Shown: positions 9,746 through 18,795 of the stretch, piece after piece
How positions within the stretch are numbered: position 1 is the stretch's first letter
Layout: each line of letters begins with the position of its first letter
NCBI GenBank assembly: GCA_003244145.1
Contig: QHBM01000037.1
Coordinates: forward strand, 1 to 64,000
DNA from: Chthoniobacterales bacterium
GTDB lineage: Bacteria; Verrucomicrobiota; Verrucomicrobiia; Chthoniobacterales; UBA10450
DNA: 64,000 nt
Direction of reading: 5' to 3'
Notes under the pieces: generated by a model
Told to the model about the DNA's origin: nothing
Databases searched by the model: none
Seen by the model: the letters and a program-made list of their open reading frames with translations, nothing else
Program-made: the position numbers and the translations under genes

Positions 9746-11146
9746 ATGAGACGCTTCCTACCTAATCTCGTTTTCATTTTGCTTCTGATCGCGCTGCCGC
9801 GGGTCGGTGAGGCGCGGGAGGTGATCAAAAAAGGCGACACCGTCGTCGTTCCTGTGAGCGGCGAAATTTCGGAACCGCTGCTCCTGTTCCTGCGCCGTGC
9901 CGTGAAAGTAGCGGAGACCGCGGGCGCGGGCGCGATTGTTTTCGAAATGAACACTTACGGCGGCCGGCTCGATACCGCCGCTGACATCATCGGCGTCCTG
10001 AATCACGCCACGATTCCGACTTACACTTTCATTAATTCAAACGCCGGGTCGGCCGGCTCACTCATCGCCCTCGCAACCCAGCACATCTACATGTCGCCGG
10101 TGAGCGCGATCGGAGCAGCGGCGCCGGTTCTCTCCACCGGCCAAGATTTGCCCGCAACCGAACGCGATAAAACCATCTCGTATTGGTCCGCGCTCATCCG
10201 GAGTTCCGCCACGCGCAACGGTCATAATCCCGACATCGGCGAAGCGTTCATGAGCAAGGAAAAGGAAGTGAGAATCGGCGAACGCGTCGTTCATCCGAAA
10301 GGAACGCTCCTGACCTTGAACGCGCAGGAAGCGACGGAGAAGATCAACGGCAAACCGCTTCTCGCCGACGACACGGCGGACTCGATCGCTGATCTCATGC
10401 GCAAGGCTGGGTTGAAAGGTCAGGCCGTCGCGCTCGATCCGAGCGGATTCGAACGGCTCGCCTTCTGGATCACGGCGCTTGCGCCGTTGTTGCTCCTGCT
10501 TGGAATTATTTGCGCGTATCTCGAATTCAAAATCCCGGGAGCGAGTTTGCCTGGAATCCTGGCGGCCATCTGTTTCGCGCTCTTTTTTCTCGGCCATTAT
10601 CTGGCGGGTTTGGCCGGCTGGGAAGTGGTGGCGCTTTTCGTTCTCGGCGTGTTTTTTGTGTTGGTCGAAATTTTGTTCTTCGCGCACTCGACCATCGTCG
10701 TTGGAGTCGTCGGCCTGTTTCTCATCCTGGCTTCAATATTTTGGGCGATGATCGATCGCTATCCGGGCGAGACATTTTTCCCGACCGGCCAGATGATCGC
10801 GCTGCCGTTGCGCAATTTGTTTCTCGCGCTCGTGGGTGCGACCATCGCGATCGCACTGCTCGCGCGCTATCTGCCGCGCACCAGCATTTACCGCCGGTTC
10901 GCGCTCATGACAGCGAACCCGTCCGGTCCGTCACTGGCCGGCGCGCCTCGGGAATTCGCGACGGCCCTCGCGCTCGCGCCCGGCATGGAAGGCTCTGCTC
11001 TCACCACGTTGCGGCCCAGCGGCAAGGCGCGCTTTGCCGAACACGTGGTGGACGTCGTCACCGAAGGTGAATTCATCGCCGCGGAAACGCCCCTCACCGT
11101 GATCCAAACAGACGGCATGCGAGTGGTGGTGAAGCAGGCGAATTAG
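9746..11146 (+). CDS. NfeD-family membrane serine protease (ClpP-like)
   Basis: A 466-aa protein of the long NfeD/stomatin-operon peptidase type. Residues 1-23 are a signal sequence. A ClpP/crotonase-like protease domain follows: FEMNTYGGRLDTA (about 68-80) and the nucleophile region SNAGSAGSLIALA (about 97-110). Four or five transmembrane helices lie between about 235 and 385, and a C-terminal OB-like NfeD domain closes the protein. Family members cleave stomatin-like partners and affect membrane quality control; no stomatin gene is adjacent here. Convergent with thiS. Confidence 0.9.
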   Translation: MRRFLPNLVFILLLIALPRVGEAREVIKKGDTVVVPVSGEISEPLLLFLRRAVKVAETAGAGAIVFEMNTYGGRLDTAADIIGVLNHATIPTYTFINSNAGSAGSLIALATQHIYMSPVSAIGAAAPVLSTGQDLPATERDKTISYWSALIRSSATRNGHNPDIGEAFMSKEKEVRIGERVVHPKGTLLTLNAQEATEKINGKPLLADDTADSIADLMRKAGLKGQAVALDPSGFERLAFWITALAPLLLLLGIICAYLEFKIPGASLPGILAAICFALFFLGHYLAGLAGWEVVALFVLGVFFVLVEILFFAHSTIVVGVVGLFLILASIFWAMIDRYPGETFFPTGQMIALPLRNLFLALVGATIAIALLARYLPRTSIYRRFALMTANPSGPSLAGAPREFATALALAPGMEGSALTTLRPSGKARFAEHVVDVVTEGEFIAAETPLTVIQTDGMRVVVKQAN

Positions 11147-11160
11147 GCGCGGAAAAACGA

Positions 11161-11361
11161 TCAACCGCCGGCGACTACACGAACGAGCTCGATGCGATCG
11201 CCTTCAGCGAGCGGGCGCTTCTCCCATTCCCGCTGATGCAGGGCGGTGGCGTTATGCTCGATCAGAATTGAATTCGGAGGCAGACCAAAACGCGCCGCCA
11301 GCTCGGCAACATTCGTGGCGCCATCTGTCTCGGCCGGTTCGCCGTTGATCCAGACTTTCAT
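11161..11361 (-). CDS. thiS: Sulfur carrier protein ThiS
   Basis: A 66-aa ubiquitin-like sulfur carrier for the thiamine thiazole ring. It ends in the required Gly-Gly (RVVAGG), the site of thiocarboxylate formation. Its start overlaps the thiH stop by 4 nt (ATGA), so the two are translationally coupled. The length matches the family. No thiG, thiF or thiE is seen in the window. Confidence 0.93.
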   Translation of the reverse strand: MKVWINGEPAETDGATNVAELAARFGLPPNSILIEHNATALHQREWEKRPLAEGDRIELVRVVAGG

Positions 11362-12491
11362 GAGGCGAGAAGGCCGGCATCCCAGTCTTTCCAGACCGGT
11401 TCAAACCCGGACCCGCGCAAAACCGTCGCGACCTCGGCGGCCGAGCGTTCGTCGCTAATCTCAAATTGGCCGGTGGCCAGCATGTCCTCTCCTTCCTGAA
11501 AATCGGGCGCGACGATTCGTCCGCGCACGGTTCGGTGCAGATCGCTGGCGCCCTGGCCGGTGTAACCGCCGGGCTCAGTGTGACTGCCGGCGCTCATCAT
11601 GGTAACGCCCAGCGGCACGAGCGCATCGCGCAAGGCCGCGCGCTCACGCGTGCTCAGGACGATTCCAACCTGCGGGAAAGTTGTCCGGAACGCGCAAATC
11701 AATTGCGCCAGCTCGCGATCGGTCATGGAGAACGCGGGTTGAAATTCGCCCGCAGCCGGGCGCAGGCGCGGCAGGCTGACTGTGATTTGCGACCGCCAGC
11801 AGTGCTTCAACAAATATTCCACGTGAGCCGCGAGCCGGACTGCTTCCTCCTGCCAGCGCGACAAACCGAAAAGGGCGCCAATTCCCAGGCGGCGAAATCC
11901 CGCCTCATACCCGCGCTCCGCGCAATCGAGCCGCCAATCAAAGTCACGCTTGGGGCCTGAGGTATGGAGCTCGGCGTAAACTTCGCGATCATAAGTTTCC
12001 TGATAGACCACGAGGCCCTCAGCGCCAGCTTCGATGATGGGGACATAATCAGCCATTTCCATCGGACCGACCTCGATCGAGATCGATGAAAAATCCGGCG
12101 CGAGCGTGCGCACGCAATCCGCCAGATAGGTTTGGCTGACAAACTTCGGATGTTCGCCGGCGACGAGAAGAATCTGGCGGAATCCTTCCTGCGCCAGATA
12201 GCGCCCCTCCGCCACGACCTGCTCGAGACTGAGCGTGACGCGCAAGATCGGATTGTCCCGGGAAAAACCGCAATAGCGGCAGTTGTTGATGCATTCGTTT
12301 GAAAGATAGAGCGGCGCGAAAAGACGCATGGTGCGCCCGAAATTCCGCGCCGTGAGCGTGCGCGACTCCTGCGCCAGGGCCTCAAATTCCGCATCCGACT
12401 TGGGCGCAATCAAATCCTCGAAGCGTTGGAGAAGACGCGACTTCTGCAGCGGCAAATTGTCTAGAAGCTGGGCAAAGGACATGCAGGACAA
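11358..12491 (-). CDS. thiH: Radical SAM tyrosine lyase ThiH (2-iminoacetate synthase)
   Basis: Cleaves tyrosine to dehydroglycine for thiazole synthesis in anaerobic-type thiamine pathways. It has the radical SAM cluster C-x3-C-x2-C at C67, C71 and C74 (NECINNCRYCGFSR). The 377-aa length equals E. coli ThiH. Its C-terminal half contains the expected LPRLRPA segment. A second Met at codon 4 is an alternative start. It is first in the thiH-thiS pair. Choice of ThiH rather than ThiO implies the non-oxidative route, as known for the family. Confidence 0.93.
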   Translation of the reverse strand: MSCMSFAQLLDNLPLQKSRLLQRFEDLIAPKSDAEFEALAQESRTLTARNFGRTMRLFAPLYLSNECINNCRYCGFSRDNPILRVTLSLEQVVAEGRYLAQEGFRQILLVAGEHPKFVSQTYLADCVRTLAPDFSSISIEVGPMEMADYVPIIEAGAEGLVVYQETYDREVYAELHTSGPKRDFDWRLDCAERGYEAGFRRLGIGALFGLSRWQEEAVRLAAHVEYLLKHCWRSQITVSLPRLRPAAGEFQPAFSMTDRELAQLICAFRTTFPQVGIVLSTRERAALRDALVPLGVTMMSAGSHTEPGGYTGQGASDLHRTVRGRIVAPDFQEGEDMLATGQFEISDERSAAEVATVLRGSGFEPVWKDWDAGLLAS

Positions 12492-12572
12492 TTTCGCGCG
12501 CGGACGATGTTTCGCAATACCACTGCGACTTCGATCACGAGCAGGAGCACGAGCACGGCTACGGAGGAAACC

Positions 12573-12609
12573 AAAAAAAACGCCGGGAACACATACAGTG
12601 TTCCCGGCG
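12573..12609 (-). terminator. Intrinsic terminator after the outer-membrane barrel gene
   Basis: Perfect 12-bp arms CGCCGGGAACAC (12581-12592) and GTGTTCCCGGCG (12598-12609) with a 5-nt loop are followed in the minus direction by eight T (12573-12580 read as A on the plus strand). This is a strong Rho-independent terminator 26 nt past the stop at 12635. Confidence 0.92.
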
Positions 12610-12634
12610 CTTTGTTTGAATTATACGGCGTTGT

Positions 12635-13309
12635 TTAGAACGCAAAGTTAATGCCGGTGCGGGCCATACCGAAGTTGTTGTTCGAGCCCGAAATGACGTT
12701 CCAGCTGAAGTCGTTCATCAACCCGATGTGCGGGGTGATGCGAACTTCGAAGCCGCCGCCAAACTGGCCAACAGTCTTCGTGGTCGAAACCGGGAACTCG
12801 TGGTCCACGATGCCGAAGGGCTGCGTCGGAGCGAGCAGGAACTCGTGGTTCTGGCCGCCGCCGAAGATGCCACCGCCGCCGAGCCAAAAGTAAGGCGCAA
12901 AGCGGGAGCAACCGATCGGGAGCCGAATAGTGAACGTTCCCAAGACCGATCCGACGGTCCGATTGCTGCCTGAGTGAACTTCCGTGAAGCCGTTTGAAAT
13001 GGATTCGTCTGAATTCGGGAAATACAGATTCCCCTGAATGCCGAACCCGAAATAGCGGTGCACGAAATATTTCAAATCAATGCTGCCACCCCAGGCGTGG
13101 TCGGCGACGAGATAGGTATCTTCACGCCACTCGTTATATGTCGGGTTATAACTACCCGAAAGGCTGAGGTTGAATTCGTTGTCCGCATACCACTGAGGGC
13201 AGGGCGGGGGCGTGACGCTCTTCGATTCTTTCGAATAGATCTGCGTCCCAGCGAAAGCGGCAGAGGTCATTGCGACCACCGCGCACAAGCTAAGTGTTAG
13301 TTTTTTCAT
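12635..13309 (-). CDS. Outer-membrane beta-barrel protein (OmpA/OprF-like porin fold)
   Basis: A 224-aa secreted protein with a signal peptide (MKKLTLSLCAVVAMTSAAFAG). The mature protein alternates aromatic and polar residues in strand-like blocks, has Gly-rich turns (FWLGGGGIFGGG) and ends in phenylalanine (GINFAF), the outer-membrane barrel signature. The start at 13309 is supported by AGGAG 9 nt upstream; the frame stays open 17 codons further. It has its own terminator and a plausible promoter, so it is likely a monocistronic, abundant surface protein. Substrate unknown. Confidence 0.85.
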   Translation of the reverse strand: MKKLTLSLCAVVAMTSAAFAGTQIYSKESKSVTPPPCPQWYADNEFNLSLSGSYNPTYNEWREDTYLVADHAWGGSIDLKYFVHRYFGFGIQGNLYFPNSDESISNGFTEVHSGSNRTVGSVLGTFTIRLPIGCSRFAPYFWLGGGGIFGGGQNHEFLLAPTQPFGIVDHEFPVSTTKTVGQFGGGFEVRITPHIGLMNDFSWNVISGSNNNFGMARTGINFAF

Positions 13310-13401
13310 TTGTTTTTCTCCTGTTTGGTTAAGTGTCTGCATGTCCTCGAACACACGCAATCCCTAAAGAACGCAACTGGGGGTTCCCCTGGATGTCCGC
13401 G

Positions 13402-13429
13402 ATTGTGCCATAAGCAGATTTGTTTGCAA
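13402..13429 (-). promoter_or_regulatory. Candidate sigma-70 promoter of the barrel gene
   Basis: Read on the minus strand, TTGCAA (13424-13429) is followed after 16 nt by CACAAT (13402-13407), about 90 nt before the ATG at 13309. The spacing is acceptable; the -10 box is imperfect. Prediction only. Confidence 0.3.
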
Positions 13430-13457
13430 GCACTGAATCCCGATTTTTCCCGCAGTG

Positions 13458-15032
13458 TCAAGGTTTTAGTTCCGCCCCAGTGTCGGCGTCGGTGATCGTG
13501 AACTTCTCGTGGTGATACGCCGGATCCCCCCGGAACATCAACCGGCCCGCGTAACGGCGCTCCAGTTCGACCAGGAATTCCTCGTCTTCCTCCTTCAGTC
13601 GCTTCAGGACATCCGGGTTCAAAATGATTCGAATATCATGGACGCTGTCCTGGTATTTACGCATGACCGTATTCAGCGTCCGATGCAGCTCCACGCTGGT
13701 GGTCATCGACGTCTTCACCACCCCGCGGCCCTGGCAATACGGGCAATTCTCGTAAATGGAATCGCTCAGGCTCTCCTGCGCGCGCTGCCGCGTCATCTCC
13801 ATCAATCCCAGGGGCGAGAGCGGCACGACGTGCGTCTTGGCTTTGTCGCGCCTCAATCTTTCCTTCATCAGGCTGTAAACCATTTGCTGATCCTTGCGGC
13901 TCTTCATGTCGATGAAATCGCCGATGATCAGGCCCCCGATGTTGCGCAGGCGCAACTGCCGCGCGATTTCGTCGGCCGCTTCCAGGTTGGTTTGCAGGAT
14001 CGTTTTTTCAACGTCGCGGCCGCCCTTGTTCCGGCCGGTGTTCACATCGACTGCCACGAGCGCTTCGGTTTCGTCGATCACGATGTAGCCGCCGCATTTC
14101 AACCAGACTTGGCGATGGAAGGCGTCGTCGATTTGTTTCTGCACGCCGAACGTTTCGAAAATCGGCGCAGCCCCGTCGTAAAACTGAATGCGGTTCCGGG
14201 CGCGCCGCGAAATCTGGCCGACCATCGCGTTCATCCGATCGATCGCGGCGCGGTCGTCGCAGATCACTTCGTCGATTTCATCCGTCAGAAAATCGCGCAC
14301 GGTGCGCTCGACTAAATCGGGTTCTTCAAAGACGCGGCAGGGTGCCGGCTCCTCCTTGATCAACTGCTCAACCCGAGCCCATTGCTCGAGGAGGACGCTC
14401 AGGTCGCGCACAAAATAACGGGCCCGCTGTCCTTCACCGACAGTGCGAATGATGACGCCGACGCCTTCCGGAATTTCCAGGCCGCGCAGGATTTTGCGCA
14501 GGCGATCACGCTCTTTCGGATCCTCGATCTTGCGCGAGATGCCGCTGCGATCGCTGTAAGGCATGAAGACCAGATAGCGCCCCGCGAAACTCAGGTTCGT
14601 GGAAACGCGCGGCCCCTTCGTGCCGATGGGACCTTTCGTGACCTGGACGATGACCTCCGAGCCGACCGGATAAATGGTCGGGATATCTTTCGCCGTGATC
14701 CGTTTTTTCGGGCGGCGATCTTTGGGCCGGTCGATCTCCTCAACCCCGCTATCGAGGGCGGCGGGGATGGCGTCCCAGAAATGGAGGAACGCATTTTTTT
14801 CGAAGCCGATGTCGACGAACATCGCCTTCAATCCCATCTCTATGTTCTTAACTTTGCCTTTGTAGACGCTGCCGACAATGTTGCGCGAGGTGTTGCGCTC
14901 GACGTTATATTCTTCCAGCCGGCCGTTCTCGAGCAACGCCACGCGGCGCTCGAGTTTCTCGACGCTGATTACCAGTTTGTTGCCGGTCTTCGGCGAACCG
15001 AGACCCAAAATACGTTTTACCTTCTCTATCAT
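13458..15032 (-). CDS. rng: Ribonuclease G/E family endoribonuclease
   Basis: A single-strand endoribonuclease for rRNA/mRNA processing. 524 aa: an N-terminal S1-like part (NIVGSVYKGKVKNIEMGLKA, about 50-70), the RNase H-like catalytic core with ALVAVDVNTGRNKGG (about 320-335) and the DFIDMKSRKDQ metal-site segment (about 365), and the zinc-link CPYCQGRG (about 437). The length suits RNase G rather than the long-tailed RNase E. It follows mrdA by 72 nt at the end of the mre block; rng next to mre genes is common. Confidence 0.94.
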   Translation of the reverse strand: MIEKVKRILGLGSPKTGNKLVISVEKLERRVALLENGRLEEYNVERNTSRNIVGSVYKGKVKNIEMGLKAMFVDIGFEKNAFLHFWDAIPAALDSGVEEIDRPKDRRPKKRITAKDIPTIYPVGSEVIVQVTKGPIGTKGPRVSTNLSFAGRYLVFMPYSDRSGISRKIEDPKERDRLRKILRGLEIPEGVGVIIRTVGEGQRARYFVRDLSVLLEQWARVEQLIKEEPAPCRVFEEPDLVERTVRDFLTDEIDEVICDDRAAIDRMNAMVGQISRRARNRIQFYDGAAPIFETFGVQKQIDDAFHRQVWLKCGGYIVIDETEALVAVDVNTGRNKGGRDVEKTILQTNLEAADEIARQLRLRNIGGLIIGDFIDMKSRKDQQMVYSLMKERLRRDKAKTHVVPLSPLGLMEMTRQRAQESLSDSIYENCPYCQGRGVVKTSMTTSVELHRTLNTVMRKYQDSVHDIRIILNPDVLKRLKEEDEEFLVELERRYAGRLMFRGDPAYHHEKFTITDADTGAELKP

Positions 15033-15104
15033 AATCGGGGAAAGGGGTTGAGATCATGGCGAAGCGCAGCGGGGTTTGGGGCCGGCTAGGTTGGATCAAG
15101 ATTT

Positions 15105-17357
15105 TCATCTGCGCACCGGACGACGAGGGGGCGGTGGCGTGGGTTGCGGCGCCGGCTTGGGGCGGGCGCCGAAAAGTCTTTCGAAAAAGCCGAGCTTGCG
15201 GGGCGGCGGCGTGGCCACGGGAATGGCGCGCACGACGCGCTTCACTTTCCCGGCCGCATCTGGATCCGGTTCAACCGAAGGATCGGCGCTGGTGTTGGCC
15301 ATTTCCGCATTGGTGGATCCGTCGAGATTTTCTTCGTCGCTGGCCACCAGCTTGGGACTGGAATCCTTGAAGTCGACCGCGGGAATCATTTGGAACGGAT
15401 TCGATTTCCGCGCAGGTGCGATCCAGGCCAGCTTCGGATCGAAGGTCCCCTGCTCCATCGCGAGCGTGCGTTCGAGGATGCGGGTGGCGATCGGCGCAGC
15501 CACGGAGCCGCCGTGCTCACCGCCCTGGACCATCACGGCGATAGTATATTTTGGATTGTCGTAAGGAGCGAAGCACGCAAACCAGGCGATCGTGTCCTTC
15601 TTGCCATCGGTCATTGCTTGCGCGGTGCCAGTCTTGCCTGCCACCTGCACGCCGCTCAAACGCGCTCTGCCGCCAGTGCCGCCGTCTTCATTGACGACCT
15701 TCCAAAGACCGCGACGCGCCAGCTCAATCTGTTCGCGTTTCAAATCGAAACGCAGATCGCGGCGCACCTTGGGCGCTGAGGAAACGACCGGCGCGCCTTT
15801 TTCGTTCAGGATCGGTTTCCCGTCCAGCATGCTTGTGACGCTCTGCACAAGCTTCGGGTAATAGGAGACGCCGCCATTCGCGACGGTGGAGTAAACCATG
15901 GCCAATTGCAGCGGGGTGACGAGATCGTATCCCTGGCCGATGGAAACGTTCGCGGTATAAGCCTGCGACCAGCGCTCACGCGGATAATGGATCCTCATCC
16001 AATCCGGGCCCGGCAGTACTCCGGCCGACTCACTCGTGATCTCGATTCCGGAAGTCTGGCCCAGGCCTAACGACTCGCCGGTTTCATCAATCGCCTCGAT
16101 GCCCGCCGCGTTGCCAAATTGGTAGAAGAACGAATTGCAGGAAACCTTGATCGCATCCGAGACCCCGAGCGTGCCGTGGCTCCCGCCTTTCTCGCCGATC
16201 CAGCAATGGAAAAAGTGATCGCCGTAACTGATGCCGCCGCCGCAGTTGAACGTCTTGGTCGCGAGACCTCTGCGCAAACCGGCCAGCGTCGTGACGAGCT
16301 TGAAGGTCGAGCCCGGAGGGAACGCGCTCACCGCGCGATTGACCAGCGGGTTGGCCTCGTCCTTCCGCAATGCCTCCCAATCCTTCACCTTGATGGACGG
16401 GATGAACGTGTTCGGGTCGAACGACGGCACCGAGGCCATGGCGAGAATGTTTCCGTTATTCGGATCGACCACCACAGCGGCCCCGCGCCCGACTGCGCGC
16501 AACGCCTCCTCGGCGATCATCTGGATCCGTGCGTCGATAGTGAGATTGACGTTGGCCCCGGCCGTCGGCGGAACTTCGCGCAGCACCCCATCGATCTGCC
16601 CCTTCGCATTTCGGCGCATGTAACGCACACCCGGTTTGCCTTTCAGATATTCGTCCATCGCTTTCTCGATGTTGGATTTTCCTTCCACGTCGGATTGATA
16701 GAACGTGAATTTCTTCGCCTCATCCTTGTTCGTGTTGTCAGGCGGACCAACGTAGCCGAGCAGATGCGACGCGAGCGCGCCGTAAACATAGGAGCGCACC
16801 GGCTTAATCGTGATATCCACGCCGGGCAGGCCGACATCGTGTTCGGAAAATTTCGCCATCGTTTCGAAATCGATGTCTTTCAAATACGAGTACGGGACTT
16901 CGGTGTTGGTGCGGAAATGCCGCTGCAACTGGACCGAATTATAATCCCGGGCCAGATCGAGATCGTCGAGGCGCGGGACAATGCCCGTGTTCACGATCTT
17001 CACGATGTCGGGCTCCTTCAGATCTTTCGGCATGCCGTTGATCGTGCTGCGATACTCCGTCAACGGCGGCGGACCGACGCGCTCGCGATAGCCTTTCACC
17101 ATTTCGGGAAGATAAAAATCGACTTCGTAGCTGGCGCGATTTTGCACCAGGGTGACGCCGTTGCGGTCGCGGATCTCACCACGCACCGATGGAATCCGCA
17201 CCGTCGCTTCCGAGCTGCCGCGGATTTTCGCTGTCCATTCCGGACCGTGCGCGACTTGCACTAGCCAAAGCCTGCCCAAAAGCGCGGCCAGCCCCACGAG
17301 CATGAGAAGCGCGAGAAACTGGAGCCGCCACCGCGGATTTACACGCCGTGAGTTCAC
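15105..17357 (-). CDS. mrdA: Penicillin-binding protein 2 (peptidoglycan D,D-transpeptidase)
   Basis: Cross-links peptidoglycan for cell elongation. 750 aa with one N-terminal membrane anchor (about 12-33), a PBP dimerisation domain, then the transpeptidase motifs S350-x-x-K353 (FPPGSTFK), SCN near 399 and KTGT near 560. The C-terminal ~50 residues are Pro/Arg-rich (RPKPAPQPTPPPPRRP), longer than usual. The GTG start overlaps the mreD stop by 4 nt. rodA, the usual glycosyltransferase partner, is absent; rng follows instead. Confidence 0.95.
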   Translation of the reverse strand: MNSRRVNPRWRLQFLALLMLVGLAALLGRLWLVQVAHGPEWTAKIRGSSEATVRIPSVRGEIRDRNGVTLVQNRASYEVDFYLPEMVKGYRERVGPPPLTEYRSTINGMPKDLKEPDIVKIVNTGIVPRLDDLDLARDYNSVQLQRHFRTNTEVPYSYLKDIDFETMAKFSEHDVGLPGVDITIKPVRSYVYGALASHLLGYVGPPDNTNKDEAKKFTFYQSDVEGKSNIEKAMDEYLKGKPGVRYMRRNAKGQIDGVLREVPPTAGANVNLTIDARIQMIAEEALRAVGRGAAVVVDPNNGNILAMASVPSFDPNTFIPSIKVKDWEALRKDEANPLVNRAVSAFPPGSTFKLVTTLAGLRRGLATKTFNCGGGISYGDHFFHCWIGEKGGSHGTLGVSDAIKVSCNSFFYQFGNAAGIEAIDETGESLGLGQTSGIEITSESAGVLPGPDWMRIHYPRERWSQAYTANVSIGQGYDLVTPLQLAMVYSTVANGGVSYYPKLVQSVTSMLDGKPILNEKGAPVVSSAPKVRRDLRFDLKREQIELARRGLWKVVNEDGGTGGRARLSGVQVAGKTGTAQAMTDGKKDTIAWFACFAPYDNPKYTIAVMVQGGEHGGSVAAPIATRILERTLAMEQGTFDPKLAWIAPARKSNPFQMIPAVDFKDSSPKLVASDEENLDGSTNAEMANTSADPSVEPDPDAAGKVKRVVRAIPVATPPPRKLGFFERLFGARPKPAPQPTPPPPRRPVRR

Positions 17358-17896
17358 TCGTAGGCCTCCGCTTCAGGAAGATAAGGATTGCGCGTGACGC
17401 GCGCGAGCGAATGCAGAATCCAGAACGCCAGCGGCGCCATGATCATCGCGATCACGCCTGGCCCGCCAATTTGCCACCAGGCCTCGCGGGTAAAGACAAG
17501 GGAACCGCGCCGGAATGAAATCATGAGATATTGAGAAAGGAGAATCGCGGAGGTGCAAAGACCGCTCATGATACAATGCACTTCCCAGCGTCCGCGGATA
17601 AATAAGGGCCTCAGCCCATGCATAATCGCCGCAAGCACGGCGTAGATGAGTATTGACGATCCCAGGGAAATTTCAACTCGGCTGCCCAGCACCTGCACTG
17701 TGAGCGCGTCGAGCAGAAATCCGGCGAAGAAAGCCAGCGCCATTACCAGCGGAAACGGCAGCGCCATCGCCCCGTAAAAAACAATGATCGGCACGATGTA
17801 GATGTGCGCGTTGTACATCCAGTCGAGCGGTGGAATAAAAATTTCCACGATCTGCGCGAGGAAGGTCAGGATCAGGAGAAGGAAGAAGAAAATCAT
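17354..17896 (-). CDS. mreD: Rod-shape protein MreD
   Basis: A 180-aa polytopic membrane protein of the elongasome. About five hydrophobic helices begin at MIFFFLLLILTFLAQIVEIF. The ATG overlaps the mreC stop (ATGA at 17893-17896), and its own stop overlaps the mrdA start. Position between mreC and mrdA makes the assignment secure although MreD sequences are poorly conserved. Confidence 0.9.
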   Translation of the reverse strand: MIFFFLLLILTFLAQIVEIFIPPLDWMYNAHIYIVPIIVFYGAMALPFPLVMALAFFAGFLLDALTVQVLGSRVEISLGSSILIYAVLAAIMHGLRPLFIRGRWEVHCIMSGLCTSAILLSQYLMISFRRGSLVFTREAWWQIGGPGVIAMIMAPLAFWILHSLARVTRNPYLPEAEAYE

Positions 17897-18696
17897 TTTC
17901 GTCCTGTCACCACGAAGACGTCTTCGAGATGCGATAAATCCACCGCCGGCGTTACCCGCGCCTGCCCATCCAGTTCGCGCACCCGGAAACTTTGCGTCAC
18001 GCCCACCAGAAGTCCTGATGGAAAAACACCACCGACTCCCGACGTGTAGATTTTCATTCCCGGATGCAGGTCGGCTTGTTTCGAGAGAAAATTGAGATCG
18101 AGCAACGGCGTGACCGTGCCCGTCACTCGTTCCCCGGAGACGATGCCTTGTTCCCGCGTTCCTTCCACCGACGCGGCCACGCGGCAATTCTCATCCGAAA
18201 GCAAAAGCACGACGGAAATGGTGTCGCCCACCGTCACGGTTTTGCCGACCAAACCTTCATCGGTCACCACCGGCATATCTGGTTCGACGCGATCGTTTTT
18301 CCCGCGGTTGATCGTCACCGTCCGCCACCACGTAGAGGAATCGCGGGTCACGATTTCGGCCGGCACGAGCCGGAAGACGGAGCGCTCGCGGTAATCGAGC
18401 GCGCGGCGCAGTCGATTCACCTCGTGCTCGACATCGCGGAGCGCCTGGTTGGTAGCCTTGAGCGAACGGTTCTCGACTTTGAGCGACGAATTATCGCGCT
18501 CCAATTCTTCCAGCGTTTGCAATCCGCTTTTGACTGAAGTGATTTGCTTTTTGATGCCGGACCCGCTCGAAAGAAACGGCGAGATGATCTGATAAAACCC
18601 GGCCTGGAGCTTGCGCGTGCTCTCCGCGCCGAAGCTGAGAAAATAAGCCAGGATCGCTCCGAGGATGACCAGCGCGATGATGCTCGTGCGGTTCAT
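17893..18696 (-). CDS. mreC: Rod-shape protein MreC
   Basis: A 267-aa elongasome scaffold: one N-terminal transmembrane helix (IIALVILGAILAYFLSF), a coiled coil (about 45-95, with LEELERDNSSLKVENRSL), then the double beta-barrel periplasmic domain. The start at 18696 (MNRTSII) is chosen over an in-frame upstream Met, because the extension would be encoded by the intergenic repeat (SAFRIPHSAF). It is coupled to mreD and separated from mreB by a 99-nt repeat-filled gap. Confidence 0.93.
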   Translation of the reverse strand: MNRTSIIALVILGAILAYFLSFGAESTRKLQAGFYQIISPFLSSGSGIKKQITSVKSGLQTLEELERDNSSLKVENRSLKATNQALRDVEHEVNRLRRALDYRERSVFRLVPAEIVTRDSSTWWRTVTINRGKNDRVEPDMPVVTDEGLVGKTVTVGDTISVVLLLSDENCRVAASVEGTREQGIVSGERVTGTVTPLLDLNFLSKQADLHPGMKIYTSGVGGVFPSGLLVGVTQSFRVRELDGQARVTPAVDLSHLEDVFVVTGRK

Positions 18697-18780
18697 TGCG
18701 AATGCGGAATGCGGAATTCGGAATGCGGAATAATAAGGATCGCGAGCGCGGTCTGAGTCATTCCGCACTCCGCATTCGCA
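18697..18780. repeat. GCGGAAT-type hairpin repeat between mreB and mreC
   Basis: Arms 18697-18716 and 18761-18780 are 20-nt inverted copies with a single mismatch, each built of GCGGAAT-like units. More units (TTCGGAATGCGGAA) extend the left arm. The mreC ATG abuts the left arm directly. The repeat sits inside the likely mreB-mreC transcript. Confidence 0.85.
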
Positions 18781-18795
18781 ATTCCGAATTCGATG

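Noticed and set aside
12492-12572. TPP riboswitch upstream of thiH
   Set aside because: The conserved CUGAGA and associated helices of a thi-box are not present; the region instead reads as a hydrophobic frame after the terminator.
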